64,000 bases of DNA. It comes from Echinococcus granulosus. Lineage: Eukaryota; Platyhelminthes; Cestoda; Cyclophyllidea; Taeniidae. Made by a program: the position numbers and the translations under genes. Shown here piece after piece: positions 35,583-47,600 of the stretch (positions are counted from its first letter, which is position 1; the number at the start of each line of letters is the position of its first letter). The notes beneath the pieces are model-generated. The model saw nothing but the letters and a program-made list of their open reading frames with translations. It was not told where the DNA came from and ran no database searches. The stretch spans positions 36,902 to 100,901 of the forward strand of contig NW_020170524.1 of NCBI RefSeq assembly GCF_000524195.1. Direction: 5' to 3'.

Positions 35583-38500
35583 CTACCGCTGGTGATATTG
35601 CAGCTGCTGCTTGATGAAACGATTGCTTCCCGAGGTGTTGGAACCTGACTTTGGCGAGGATTGAGCGGCATCCCGCGATGTTGATGCTGGGACTGCTGCT
35701 AGTGGAACCTGTCTGTTGGCTTCTACTTGCTGACGTTGGGAAAGTAATGAATTCGGCAGGGATGGAGGCGGTGGCGGGATTGGAGGAATAAATTGCGATC
35801 CACCTGGACCGGTTAACGGAATTTGAGAAAATGGAAGAAAAGGTGGTGGCGGAGGTGGATATATTTGTGGATGGGATCCAACACTCTTCTCCGACTGTCG
35901 TGAGGTTGACCGCATTTCCGGTAATTTGGTAGTTGCCAACGCCACTGCTGGTGGCGGTGGTGGTGGAGGTGGGGGTGGAATACCTGAGAGAAGCTTATTT
36001 ATAGTAGCCCTTTCACCAGTGAACATCTTTTGTCGGAGTATATTATTCTCACCACGCAAATCTTTCACAACGTTCTCCAGAGCTCTTGCAGACAACCAGT
36101 TTTCATGTAAACGCTTGTCCAATTCGCTGATATGACGTCGATTAACCCGTTCAGACTCAGCTAACTCGCGTCGTGCTGAAGCCAGCTGATCACGAAGGGT
36201 CTTTACCTCCACCTCATAGGACTCCTGTTTGCTACGCAAAAATTTTAGCTCCTCCATCGATTCCGATTCACTAAGCGCTTGCCTACCCAAGTCACGTTGG
36301 AGCACCGCCTCGCGCTCTTTGAAATATTCTGAGAGGATCTCCAGCTTCTTCTTCGAGGCGTCACAATCCTCCGTGGCTACACGCAACCTTTGTGAAAGAT
36401 CGGCATTCTCGCCTTTGAGCACCTCCACCGTCTCTTGTAGTTGAGTGCGCAACTCCGTCTCCTGTTTACGTGCAGCAGTTTCGGCACGAGCCTGCTTTTC
36501 AGAATCTTCCAAAGCCACTCTGAGGCGTCCCACCTCCAGGAATTCCCTTAATGAGGACTGAACTTCATCTCCATCACCTTCACTCGCTTGCTCCAGAGGG
36601 CCTTCAATTTCCTCAATGATCTCGTCCATATCTAATTCATCCTCCACCTCCCAGCCACCAGTGGAGCCCTTGTCTTCGTTTTGTTTTTCGGCCGCCGCGG
36701 CGACACATTTCTTTGCAGCTCTTGACTGATTTTCTTTTTTTTCAGTTCAGCACTCTTAAGCTCAATAAAGGCCTCTCGTAGACTCGAGAGCTCGCGTTCT
36801 CGAGCAGCACGGTCCTCTTCAAATCGCTGATTTGCCTCTTTCAGTTCGTTCACCATCTTTTCTGCGTTTTCCGCTCTTGACTGGTGGCTATTAACCTCGC
36901 AGGCTAAAAGCGCCTTCTCTTTCTCAATGCTCTCCGTGTACTGACGGGTGCATTCTTCTAATCGGTCGTTCAGTGCAGCCACCTCCTTTCTCAATCGTGT
37001 GGCGGTGGCAGCAGCCTCCGTTTTCACATTGGACAACTGTTCTACCAACGCGTCATGAGTGACTCTCAGTTCCTTGTTCTCCTGCAAACTATCCGCCAGG
37101 GAAGCCTTCAAATCTCGTAATTGGTTGTGGATGCGCGTCTCCGAGGTGGAGTGATTGCGAGTCTGGTGCTCATAGCGCTCGCTCACCTTTGTGGACCACA
37201 CAATGAGACGTGCATAAGCCTCCTCTTTGTCCGCCAGACTACCTGCCAAGAGATTAGCATTCTCTTCAACAGCTAGCCACTCAGCCAGAGATCGTCTCCT
37301 AGGATCATCAGGATTGGAAGAGGTGAGGCCGATGAATAAGAGCCGATTGAACAGCTTCACTATTTGCCAGGTGGTTAGGATAGAGAGTAGGAACAAGAGC
37401 CAAGCGATGAAGAAAACAAGAGGTAAGTGGAATGCGAAAGTAAGGATACGATCGAGAGAGGAAACAAGTGTAAGAGGAAGTTTGAAGAGGAGGATCTGTG
37501 CGGCGTTGAAGTACTGTCGAGCAAAAAACAGTACCGCACCAGCTAGGATGGACTTCTTAACGATGTGAGAGGATGAGTCTATGCTGGGAGACATAAATGT
37601 GCCATTTGAAGCGTAGGAGAGACAGTGGAAGAAGGTGGACTCTGTTGCAATGTCCATCAGTGGTCGCAGTGGCGGATCTTCGTCATTTTCTACTAATTCA
37701 CCAAGATCTGGAGAATGAGATTCTACTGAGGTGTACGAAGGAGGTTCCTCGGCTTCTTCAAATTTGTTCGTGAGTCCGTGGTCAGTATTACCTGGCGCAG
37801 ATGCTTCAATTGCCAATTCCTGAGAATTTATTTCTGAAACATCTTTCAACCCCGATTCAGCATGGTGAAGTACTTTTGGCTGATGGTCACTCGATTCATC
37901 AGTAACCACTTGATCTGACTGACTAACCCTTTCCTTCTCCTTAGGTGGAACAGGAGATTGCATTTGCACATACTGGGATTTTTGGTCTGCAAAAGTTTTC
38001 AAATGAGGTTCCAATGTTTGAGTATTTTGTGCTGAAGAATGGCCCATTTCAATATTTGGATGCAGAACAGTTCGTGAATCAGAAGAAGGAGCTTTAGCAC
38101 CTGTGCCAACCTGTGAAAATGGTTCCTGCAACGGAGACTGATTAAGCTGTTGGCGATGTTGGTCAGTACTTGGAGATATTTCTTCAATCTTGATCGTAGG
38201 TTCCGATGAAATCTTCATATCTACATTCGTTTTTTGAGACTGTAGTTTTTCTATAGAAGGCTGCTGCACTTCATGCTTCTCTACATGCACGGATGCTGTA
38301 TTCGTCTCAGGCATCGATGCGTGTGAATGCAAATCTGAAGTCTGCATCCTCACACTCTCAACTGATTGTAACTTAGGCCCAGAATCTTGTAGGCGTTGTT
38401 GGCTCGTAGATGGAGGCGTTGTTTCAGTCTCCAACCCAGATCCTGGAACCTTTGCTTCGGAAGAAGGTGAGTGACTTGTAGTTTCTACAAAAATGCGAGG

Positions 38501-39550
38501 TTTTTCTAGAGTAGAACTGTGATCCGAGGGACGCATATTCGCATCTTCAGTTGTCTGCAGCGTAGATAAAGGAACTCTTTCCTGCTGTTGAACTGGTTGA
38601 GATGGCTTTATTGTTTCCTTTGGAATCTCAGGGGATTGTGATGCAGTCGGCCTAGACTTTTGCTGATGCTCCTGCTGTTGTATAAACCGACCATCAGAAG
38701 TCGCCTTTTCTGAAGATAGGTATGGTTGCTGCAAATGGTGTTGTCCTACAGGAGGAGATACTATTTCGGTCTCCAACCCAGACCCCGGCACCGTTGTTTT
38801 GGGAGGAGAAAGTGAAGAACTTGTTTCGTCAATTGTACGAGGTTTTTCTAGAGTAGAACTGTGATCCGAAGGACGCATATTCGCACCTTCAGTTGCCTGC
38901 AGCGTAGATAAAGGAACTCCTTCCTGCTGTTGAACTGGTTGAGATGGCTTTATTGTTTCCTTTGGAAGCTCGGAGGATTGTGATACAGTCGGTCCAGGCT
39001 TTTGTTGATGTTCTTGTTGTTGTTGCTGCTGTTGCAAAAATTGATAATCCGAAGTCCCCTTTTCAGAAGGTGGAGGTGTTATATTCTGTTGAGTTGACGG
39101 TGTGTCTACCCTTTTGCTCGAAAGCGTTATTTCTTTCGCGATTGACGACGAATCGCTGGTACTAGAGACAGTCGAAAAGTCTACGGATTTCTCACCACCT
39201 CCAGTCGGTTGGACAGTGGAGGAGTCAAATCGAGACAGCTTCACTCGAACCATAGACCGCGGCTCAAGTAGCTTCGCGCCGAGACGCAGAAAACTGCTAT
39301 GAACATCGTAGAAATGCTCACCAACTTTAATGCGGTAGCTCTCCTCTAATGCCGATTGACCGAATATCTCTATGATGGCACCCTTGCGGAGAGATTGTTC
39401 AGGGAGATCAGTGATAACCTCTCCAAGCAGATAGGGTGTGGAACATTCTGGATCGAAACAGATTAGTTCAGTGGGCCCCTGTGATGATGTAGCGGCTGCC
39501 AATGAGATCAACCAGGCCACAAATAGGAGTAGACGGCACCCAAATAACAT
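35583..39550 (-). CDS. MIA3: TANGO1/MIA3 homologue, ER-exit-site cargo receptor
   Basis: Two overlapping frames form one protein of about 1,300 residues. The order is: signal peptide (residues 1-22, LLLFVAWLISLAAA), MIA/SH3-like luminal domain (about 30-100), long Gln/Ser/Thr-rich luminal stretch with a duplicated 114-residue unit, two hydrophobic segments (about 660-740, including LVFFIAWLLFLLSIL), cytosolic coiled coils, and a Pro-rich C-terminus (PPPPPPPPP, YPPPPPPFLPF). This is the TANGO1 architecture; the Pro-rich end binds Sec23 at ER exit sites during export of collagen and other large cargo. The frame changes near 36670-36740, either through a 38-bp intron (36706-36669, phase 0) or a one-base slip in an A8 run (36735-36742). 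The first ATG directly starts the signal peptide. Confidence 0.88.
38395..39078 (-). repeat. Tandem duplication in TANGO1: two 342-bp units
   Basis: 38395-38736 and 38737-39078 match at a constant offset of 342 bp (114 codons). Both contain the same stretch from TCTAGAGTAGAACTGTGATC through GAACTGGTTGAGATGGC, and flanking parts also align. The unit length keeps the frame. Edges are approximate. It lies in the disordered luminal part of the protein. Confidence 0.8.
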
Positions 39551-41124
39551 TTCCGCAGAACTATGGGGAACAAAAGCACAGAAATGATTGCTGACGTGCA
39601 GCCGGAATTCGATTAATTAGATAATTTATCAGATGAACTCCATTAGAGAAATAGGGGACAACTGAATATAATATTTGCAAAAAGTGGCATTTAGACGGTA
39701 TCTTTTTTTTACCCACTAAAGAAAATCTCCATTAACACGGCCAACTACAGCGAAAAGAGATTAAATCGTACAAGTGTACGTGGAGCATGGCAGAAACATA
39801 TCCACATTACTTCATAGCACCAATCAAATATTAAAAAGTAAGGCATATGTACCAATCGCAATTTTTAAAACCGCAATTATGCATTTTCAGCAAAAAATGG
39901 GGTGAGTAGATTCGTTATGAAAAAGACCCTTTACATCAACCGCGAAAATATTTCTTTGCGGTCATAAATGAGCAGTCAGATCTTCACATGCAAAATTCAG
40001 TCAAAAAAATCGAATAGGAAAAGTCTGTAAATTTATTACAAGTACAACTGTAATCCAGATTGCTTGAAAAATTTTGAAATAATTTCAAATCATGCAGTAG
40101 TGAGACGGTAGCAGGGCTAATAGTAATAAGTTGGACGGGGCAAAACAAAATCTGAAACCATGTGTTTACCGAACTACTGTATAGTACGATGCATCACTAC
40201 TGCTTATAAGCGAATCTGTGCATTTACGTTTCCGTGGAACTAGTGGCAGTGATGTAAAAAAAAGTAGGAATGCCAGACGAACCACTAAACTAATTACTTG
40301 AACTAAGCTTGGACAGGAAATAAGTACATCCGACCACGTAAAAGGCCCTAGATAATAAATTGTAAAGAGGAAAAAAGTTGTCTATGCGCACTAAGTAGTT
40401 AAGATTTAACTAGAATTCAGCACATACAAGGACTGAAAACGATTGAGGATGAATCGTTAGTATGAGTTTGGGCCGTTTAACATTAGATTACCTAAATACT
40501 ACAGCCGCGTCATGGAATAATAAAATATGACTGTGGTTAAGAAGCGCCCAAACGTTAAAAGTTAAAATAAAAGCGCCTTTACCGATGACGTCTTCAATCC
40601 CAGTACGCCCAATAAAGCCAGCGTCCAATCAGATCGGAAGACACACAAATATTGTTGTTGATTTACGTAGTAAAACTTACACGACAGCTTGACAACTCAT
40701 TTCTGGAATTTAAAGCACTACCCCATGATTTAGTACCCATATACGGTAGGTTAGCCAAATTTTTCGTTTTGCACTCGAATTCACTCATTAATTTATGCTG
40801 AACAAATAATTAAATAAATAATAGGATCGTTGATAAACATGGTGCATGTGGACATTTTTATAACAAATTAGCATTTGTTTTTTATGCAAAGTGGAGACAA
40901 GAACATGTCTGACACAGCTCTGTTATCTAATTTAATACCAAGCGATTTTTATTAATTATTTATTATGTACTCATTGCAAAACTTAAGGTACTGGCCTGTG
41001 CATTTGATAACTCACTTCCCCATTCGGGACACATGAGTGTATCAATATCACTAGTCCCCCATCTACCCTTCTTTTTAAATTTAACTATTTATCATAACGG
41101 CCATCCCGTAATACCAAGCCCTTA
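39551..41124. other. Intergenic, AT-rich, probable TANGO1 promoter side
   Basis: No ORF of note, RNA gene or repeat copy was recognised. The first few hundred bases upstream of the TANGO1 ATG should hold its promoter, but I see no motif I would call. Confidence 0.4.
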
Positions 41125-41314
41125 TGTAGCACACCGAGACTTCCCTGAAGACGAAAGGTGACATAATACTCGGTCAGAATATACATATTCGGGACACATA
41201 AAGAACTAGGACTACTGGCATAGCCAAGAAGCCAGCCACTCAGTTGAGTACAGTGACCAAGTCAAAGTGGCTCTTCAACAAAATCGACCGTTAAACAAAC
41301 AATCAACGTGTTAC
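41125..41314 (-). repeat. Solo LTR of the TRIM-like family, minus orientation (190 bp)
   Basis: On the minus strand it reads GTAACACGTTGATTG...GTCTCGGTGTGCTACA and shares the GTCTTCAGGGAAGTCTCGG end with 14308-14505. CCTTA stands on both sides (41120-41124 and 41315-41319), a 5-bp target duplication. No internal region adjoins. Confidence 0.7.
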
Positions 41315-41651
41315 CCTTATTTCCCTTGTACACGCTGGACGCACCGAACCTCACCCTACTACTGGTAAAGAACCAAGGACTGGATTGGCCTTCTCCCGCC
41401 AATTGGTTTGCAACAACAACTTCCTTGGATAAAGTGATATCAAATTTTCAGAAGCTACAACAAAACCGCAGGAACAAGCCGACTCCCAAGGAGTTTGCCC
41501 TTATTGTTTGAAGAAGTTGATACCCTTCCCCGGGACGGCAAAAACCAAACCCATTACTAAAAATTATTGAATGCATAATTATGCCAAGTCAAAGGCGCCA
41601 AAAAGGTTATCATAAGTTTACAATCACAGCTTTGGGATAATAGTGAGACGG

Positions 41652-44600
41652 TTACGTCTCACGTTTTGGATAGTCAAGAGAGACCTCCTGGCTCCACGCA
41701 CCGAACGCAGAGGTAGCGGCGGGGACAGGGGGCTTTCGCCGGAAAGCGGAGAATTTAGAAGCGATCGTCGCCGATGTCATGTCGTGATTGTTAGTGTTAT
41801 TATTGTTCTGTGGCTTTATACGTCGACTGCGGATGCCGAGGAGGCCCCTCTTTGTCCCATGACCCTCTGACTGCTCCTGGCGCGCCTCTGAGGGTGTCTC
41901 AGAATCACAATCACTGCAAGGAACAGTTGAGTCGGTGGCGCAGTTACTTTTGACTGAACTCCTTGCTTTTTCAAGGGCATTCTTAATAACAGCCGTGGAG
42001 AGATCTAGTGATCGCATGCAGGATGTCTGAAAATGGGAAAAAAGGGGTTCTAAAATACGTAGATGTTGAGCACCCAAGGTTCAGCAAAAAGATCAGCTGC
42101 AGAGAGAGGTACCGCACCCTTACCAAATGTCGACATTTTCACACTCATTAAAACCGCTGTAGGCAAGGTATTTTGAAAGATAATGAGGAAATGATGAAAA
42201 CTGAGGAAGATCAAGGTGACACATCGGAACGTTATCACCTCCCAAACTCAGCACTTGAAGTAATCCTACTTGAGTGTTCATTGGCTAAACCGCCGTTGGA
42301 CACAAAGTCCTTGTTAAGAAATCGTCCTGCCTGTGTGGTTGCATCCTGACTTCACAAAGCAAATCTTAGTCAAAGATTACTGGAAACGATTGATTAGACA
42401 ATGCCCTTTGATGTTTTTTTTGTTTAAATGTCACAGAGGTACTTTCAGTCGCTCGTGATTTGGATAGCGCGCTGGTGGCAAGCGGCCCCACACATTTTAA
42501 CCATACCAGTTAGCTTGAGCCTATGTGCATAATAAAACGGCTTCCAGACTCGAGCGTCGTGTAATGCATCCAGGGACGACCAAATGCCATATTTTAATGA
42601 AATCGCGACGGAAAAACTGGCAATTCGTAAACTAATGTCCACTTGACCAAGGGTGCTCACAACGAAGACACTATTCTCCCAACAGAATGGATATATTGTC
42701 AAATCACTTGACAGAAGAAAATATTTTGAATACGTCGGTAAGCATATTGTCAGCCCACAAGCCACCCCATCGCCAAACCATCCTTTTGTCCTTAATATCA
42801 ATCTGTACGACCTGCTGCAACGCGTCTTTATGCTAGAACTCATAGTCGGAAATAATACTGTGTATGACCATAAACTATGGAAATTTGGAAGATAAAATGG
42901 TTAAGAAAATAGAATAGCTTACTAAATCATCGGGTGACATGGACTCAGGCAAAGAACCGGTGAGAAAGGAGGCGAGGCGATCAAAATCCCACAGGAGGAG
43001 GTATTCCTCATACATTCGTAGGATGCCCAGCGCAGCTAGTAGCAGAGCGGCCTCACCGTCACGTAGAAAGAGGTCCCAGATGCGCAAATCTACATCCAGG
43101 GGGAGGCTCCGACTATTAAGTGAAATAGCAAGTTAGTGAAATATAGAGTACCCCAGATGTTCAATAGGAGAAGTGAAATAGCGATATTTGCGCATTAGGT
43201 TCGTCTTCCGACCCATTTGAAAAACTGCGAGGGCTCGGGGCATTACACCATACCCAAGCCAAAAAGGCATCAATCCCGATTTGCTTGGCAGACTACTGAG
43301 CTTTAGCATCGCAGATGAAGGCATCGTTTATGGATGCCTGAATCAACAGAGATTACTAACAGAAGGGTTATCAAAGCCACATTTACTTATGACAAGCGTC
43401 CCACCCACGCGCTCTTCAAGGAAATTAGCAACTGAAGCAACATCAGATCTCAACTTTCCCCTTGGTGGCATAGTCTTCTGACGAGCTCTCTAGCCTCCTC
43501 AGTCCTTCTGTATGAGTTTTAAGACCAATTCTTTGGCAGAGCAAGCAAACATTGCACTTAATCACCATTGTGATAGAAAAAGAGGACGTTTTCATGTTTT
43601 AAACATTTCTGCTATCGAATGAGTCTCCATACTAGGCGTTAATGCAAGTGATTTTGAACATCGTACAATTGAACTAAAAACCCACAATTAGTGGAAATTT
43701 GTCGAAAACAAGGGTAGTGTTTTCATTTTTAAGCAGCAGTTGGATTATAATAACCTTGGATTAGTCAAAGCATTACGTGGACTAGCGGTGTTCCCATTTT
43801 TGCCTTAGAGATAGTAAAAATGAGTCCGCTGCATTGTCAAGAGCTTACTTATTTTTTTTTTGAGCTTCATTAATTAAACATTCGAATTTCAGTGATTTGA
43901 TCAAGATGGAATAGGCGATTTTCCTATCGAAGTGAAGCGGTTGACCATGGTCTTTTTGTAAATAGCATTATGCTGGCCTTTTTTGCTTCAACAGTGGTTC
44001 GGCATGGTAGTACGAATATCTACTCGTAAGGCCTGTATTACTAGCCACTCAGCTCTTCTGTACACCAACGGAGGGCTGTTTACAGAAGTGATCCTGCCAC
44101 TACAGCAGATATGCCCCACCCTTTTAGTCCTCGACAAGAGTATGAGCCTGTCTACTGATACATCAAAGAAGATCTGTGTGTCAATAAATTAGCTTGATAC
44201 CACGAAAAAAAAACGCTACAGAATGATTCGGTTGTGGAAAGTTGAATCTGTGGGGAGTTAAGTAAAATTGCATGAGGCTTGAAAATCCCCTCAATTTTCA
44301 GTTAAATACATGCATCTGTAACAGGCCCAGATTCCGATTGAGGGGTTACCGAAAGTTAAAGTTGGAAAACTTAACAACTTCATGCTAAGAGTAATCGAGG
44401 TGAAGCCAGGCAGATGAATGGGCGGTACTAAAGTGGTGGGAGAAAAGACACCAACATAATCGTTCCTGCGAAACAATCTCCCTATCTCCAAGTTTGGAGT
44501 AATTGGAATTATGAACTTTTGATGCCTTACCTAAAAACTGTGAAGAGCCAGTCGAAAAGGTAGAGTTTGCAGTCCAATCGGCAGCTCTTGAGGTGGTCGA

Positions 44601-47600
44601 ATAGACGTGGCATTCGGTCCTCCAGCAGCGCATCGAACGCTCCGAAGTAAGCCGCAAACTTTAAAATGCAAGTAAAATCTGGTAGAAGCAATGCGTGAAC
44701 CGGCATCCATCAATAAGAGACAGACCAAGAACTCACCTAGAGTAAACACCATTTTAAAAGCACCGTAATTACTAAAACACAACCACTATGTTCATAGATA
44801 GTGCACGATTCGATGGAAGAGTGATGAGTAAATACTCCCTCATGAAAAGTCTTACAAGAAGAAAACTATGTTAATATTAAAAACGAATTGGCTCGACTGA
44901 TTACCAGGAGTTCCAATGGTCGAAAAGAAGGGAACTAAGCATGAGGATCATGGCAGTCTACTGTTCCAGTGGATCAAGGTGTAACAAATGATCCCTACTG
45001 ACCAATCAGTTAATGAGGGGAAGTTACATGCAAATCAATGATTTCATCAAAAACAGCTTTTTGTAACTGTAACAGCAGTTACATTTTTATAAGCTCTGGC
45101 ATGCACGAAAATCGAAATCAAATGAGATTATCGAGACAACAATGGGAAGTTGACACAGTGAAGTGTCAGACAAATAAATAATACGCAGTAGAGTAACAAA
45201 AGTGGGTACTATTCAAATAGCAGTCCCCGTTTCAGATAGCCTCTATGAATAGGGCACTGGAATAATAATGAACCGCCAATAGCAGTTGCTCAAAGAACAG
45301 TACACATCATCAGCCACTGCTGCATCTTACATCTTTGAAGTCAGACTTAAACACCAAACTCACATCACGCCATGCTAAATCACGAACCCCCGACTAGTAC
45401 AAATTTGAAAAGTTGTAAAAGCAGATTCAGGTAATGAGGGTTTGTACAGAGCTCGATTTTAAGTAATTATTCATATTGCCTCCACACGATTACGTCAGAA
45501 AAGACAAGCTGCTATCACGATATGCCACGGAACGAACCTCTGATTCATCCAGACTGTAAAAGGCGTAGAAGCTGGGTCGGTTCATGAGAGTAGCAAAAGC
45601 AATGAAGGCGGGGTAGATGTCATCCATGACTAGAAGAAGGATGCCAGCGATGAATGACATACCCTGAAGGTAGCCCAGAGTGGGCTGGTAGGCTACAAAA
45701 GCCGCCAGGAGGTCATGTAAATTGCGGTTGTGCAACCCATCCGATTGGAAGACCCCGAGCATCGGGAAGGTCCGTGAGACATCCAATCGAATGACCTGCA
45801 GTGAGGCCACCTCATCTGTGTTGGGGAAAAGTAAAAAAGGAATGAGGGATAAATGACGTTTAAAAAGACCCAAGCGAGTTGACAAGCAAGCAGAGTGTAA
45901 CCACCAAACGATGCAAGCAACAAGCATCCACAACAAAGTCATTAATAACTTGGCGAAGAATTTGGCCCAAAGATACGGCTTGATGTTAAAGTCATGCAAA
46001 TGAATAGGGTAATGATGGCAATCATTTCATTTAAAAAGTCAGATAAAAGGAATCCGTTCCCTAGAAAAACACTTAATGGACACTTCTATCAAAAAATAGG
46101 TTGTGTTTCGTTTTAAACATATTTATTACATGAAAACGCTGGATAACATAAATGTTAATAAAAATACGAAAAAATCCCCTCTGTAAAGTGATTTTGAAAA
46201 ACTGCTCAAGAAATCACCAAAAATGGCGAATAATGTGTGGTTGAAATCTTCGGCAGGATACTTTTCTCCCCAGTTACTTCACTTTCATCTAACTACTTTG
46301 AGACTTCTTTTCCAGTGATTTTACGATGATTAAATAGAAAGGTGTGCTGTTAAAGTGTTTGCAGCACCTTAACTTCATTAAAAAAGTGAGCGAGTGGTTT
46401 ATTTTGAATTAACAGAACATCCTGCCTGTTAATTGAAAACAGAAGAAATTAATACATTAGACTAGGCTTTTAATCTGCACACTTTTATAATTTCTCAAAC
46501 AAATTCTTATTCAAACACAAATAATACGATAACGAAAATGCCAAATAATGGTAGAATGAAGTGATCAGTCCTTAAAAATTACGCAATGAAGGGTAATTGT
46601 ATCTGTTTTAAACACTGTGATGGCCAAGTGGTCAAAACGACGGACTCTCCAAGGGTCTACCGTGAAGGTAGAGTGAGCCTGGCGATGAAACAGAGCAAAT
46701 TGATTAATGAGGGAGTGAACGACGAGCGCCCTCTAATTGGTTGATTCTAGGTCAACTGCCGGATAATGACGTGGTCAATTAAGTCAGGTCGGGTCATCAA
46801 TTCTGAAGCATCACATTCTCGACCAATGGAAACATACCTTCACAATGCTGGAAGGAAGAAACATTTAAAACTCTACTAAAAGAATGTCCTTGAGAGATTG
46901 GAATGGTTGAAAATAGAGCATGAAGTAACGCAGAACAAACAGCATTGTAAGTATAAAACAGACGGAATTTTGAGTAGGTAAGTGATTGAGAGAGGTCATT
47001 TAGAAGCTCAAAACATCAAAAACAAAAAAAACTAACAACCATTGAGTCCAGATCAGCAGGATTTACTACACTGAGTCAAACATAGGAATTTGTCAGCTTA
47101 TATACAAGATCAACCGAAAGGAGGATTACTTTTGGGATAATGCATAAAAACGCGGTTAGTTTAATTTAAGTTGATCACAGTGAAATGGAAATAAATGGCA
47201 ACACGGAAGCAGCTGCCTTCATGTGATTTTGGGGAATTGGAAATCAGTAGCGGTTGCCTAGCAATATGCGTCTGTATTATTTCCCATTGATTGGCTTCTA
47301 GATTAAATAAAATTCCCACGACAAAATCCACTTTACGCACACTCAGTTGACACATTACAAAAGTCTTCATATTCTTAAAGGTCGGGAATATTCAACAAAT
47401 GCGCGGGGATTTGGAATGCAAAGGGGCTTATGACAAAGAGACGATGCTAGGCTCAGGTACTCCGGCACCAAAAGAGGAGGAGGATGATTGCACCGCATAG
47501 ACAAGGAATTCAGAATCTAGCATCTACTTATTTATCCACAGGGATATACACAAAAAAAAGGCTTTAGGAGAAATGGTTGACTTTCACGAAAATGCCGCTT

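Noticed and set aside
42445..42843. 132-codon minus ORF in a TBC1D14 intron
   Set aside because: It falls in the phase gap region but has no similarity to the TBC1D14 tail and no suitable splice sites in phase.
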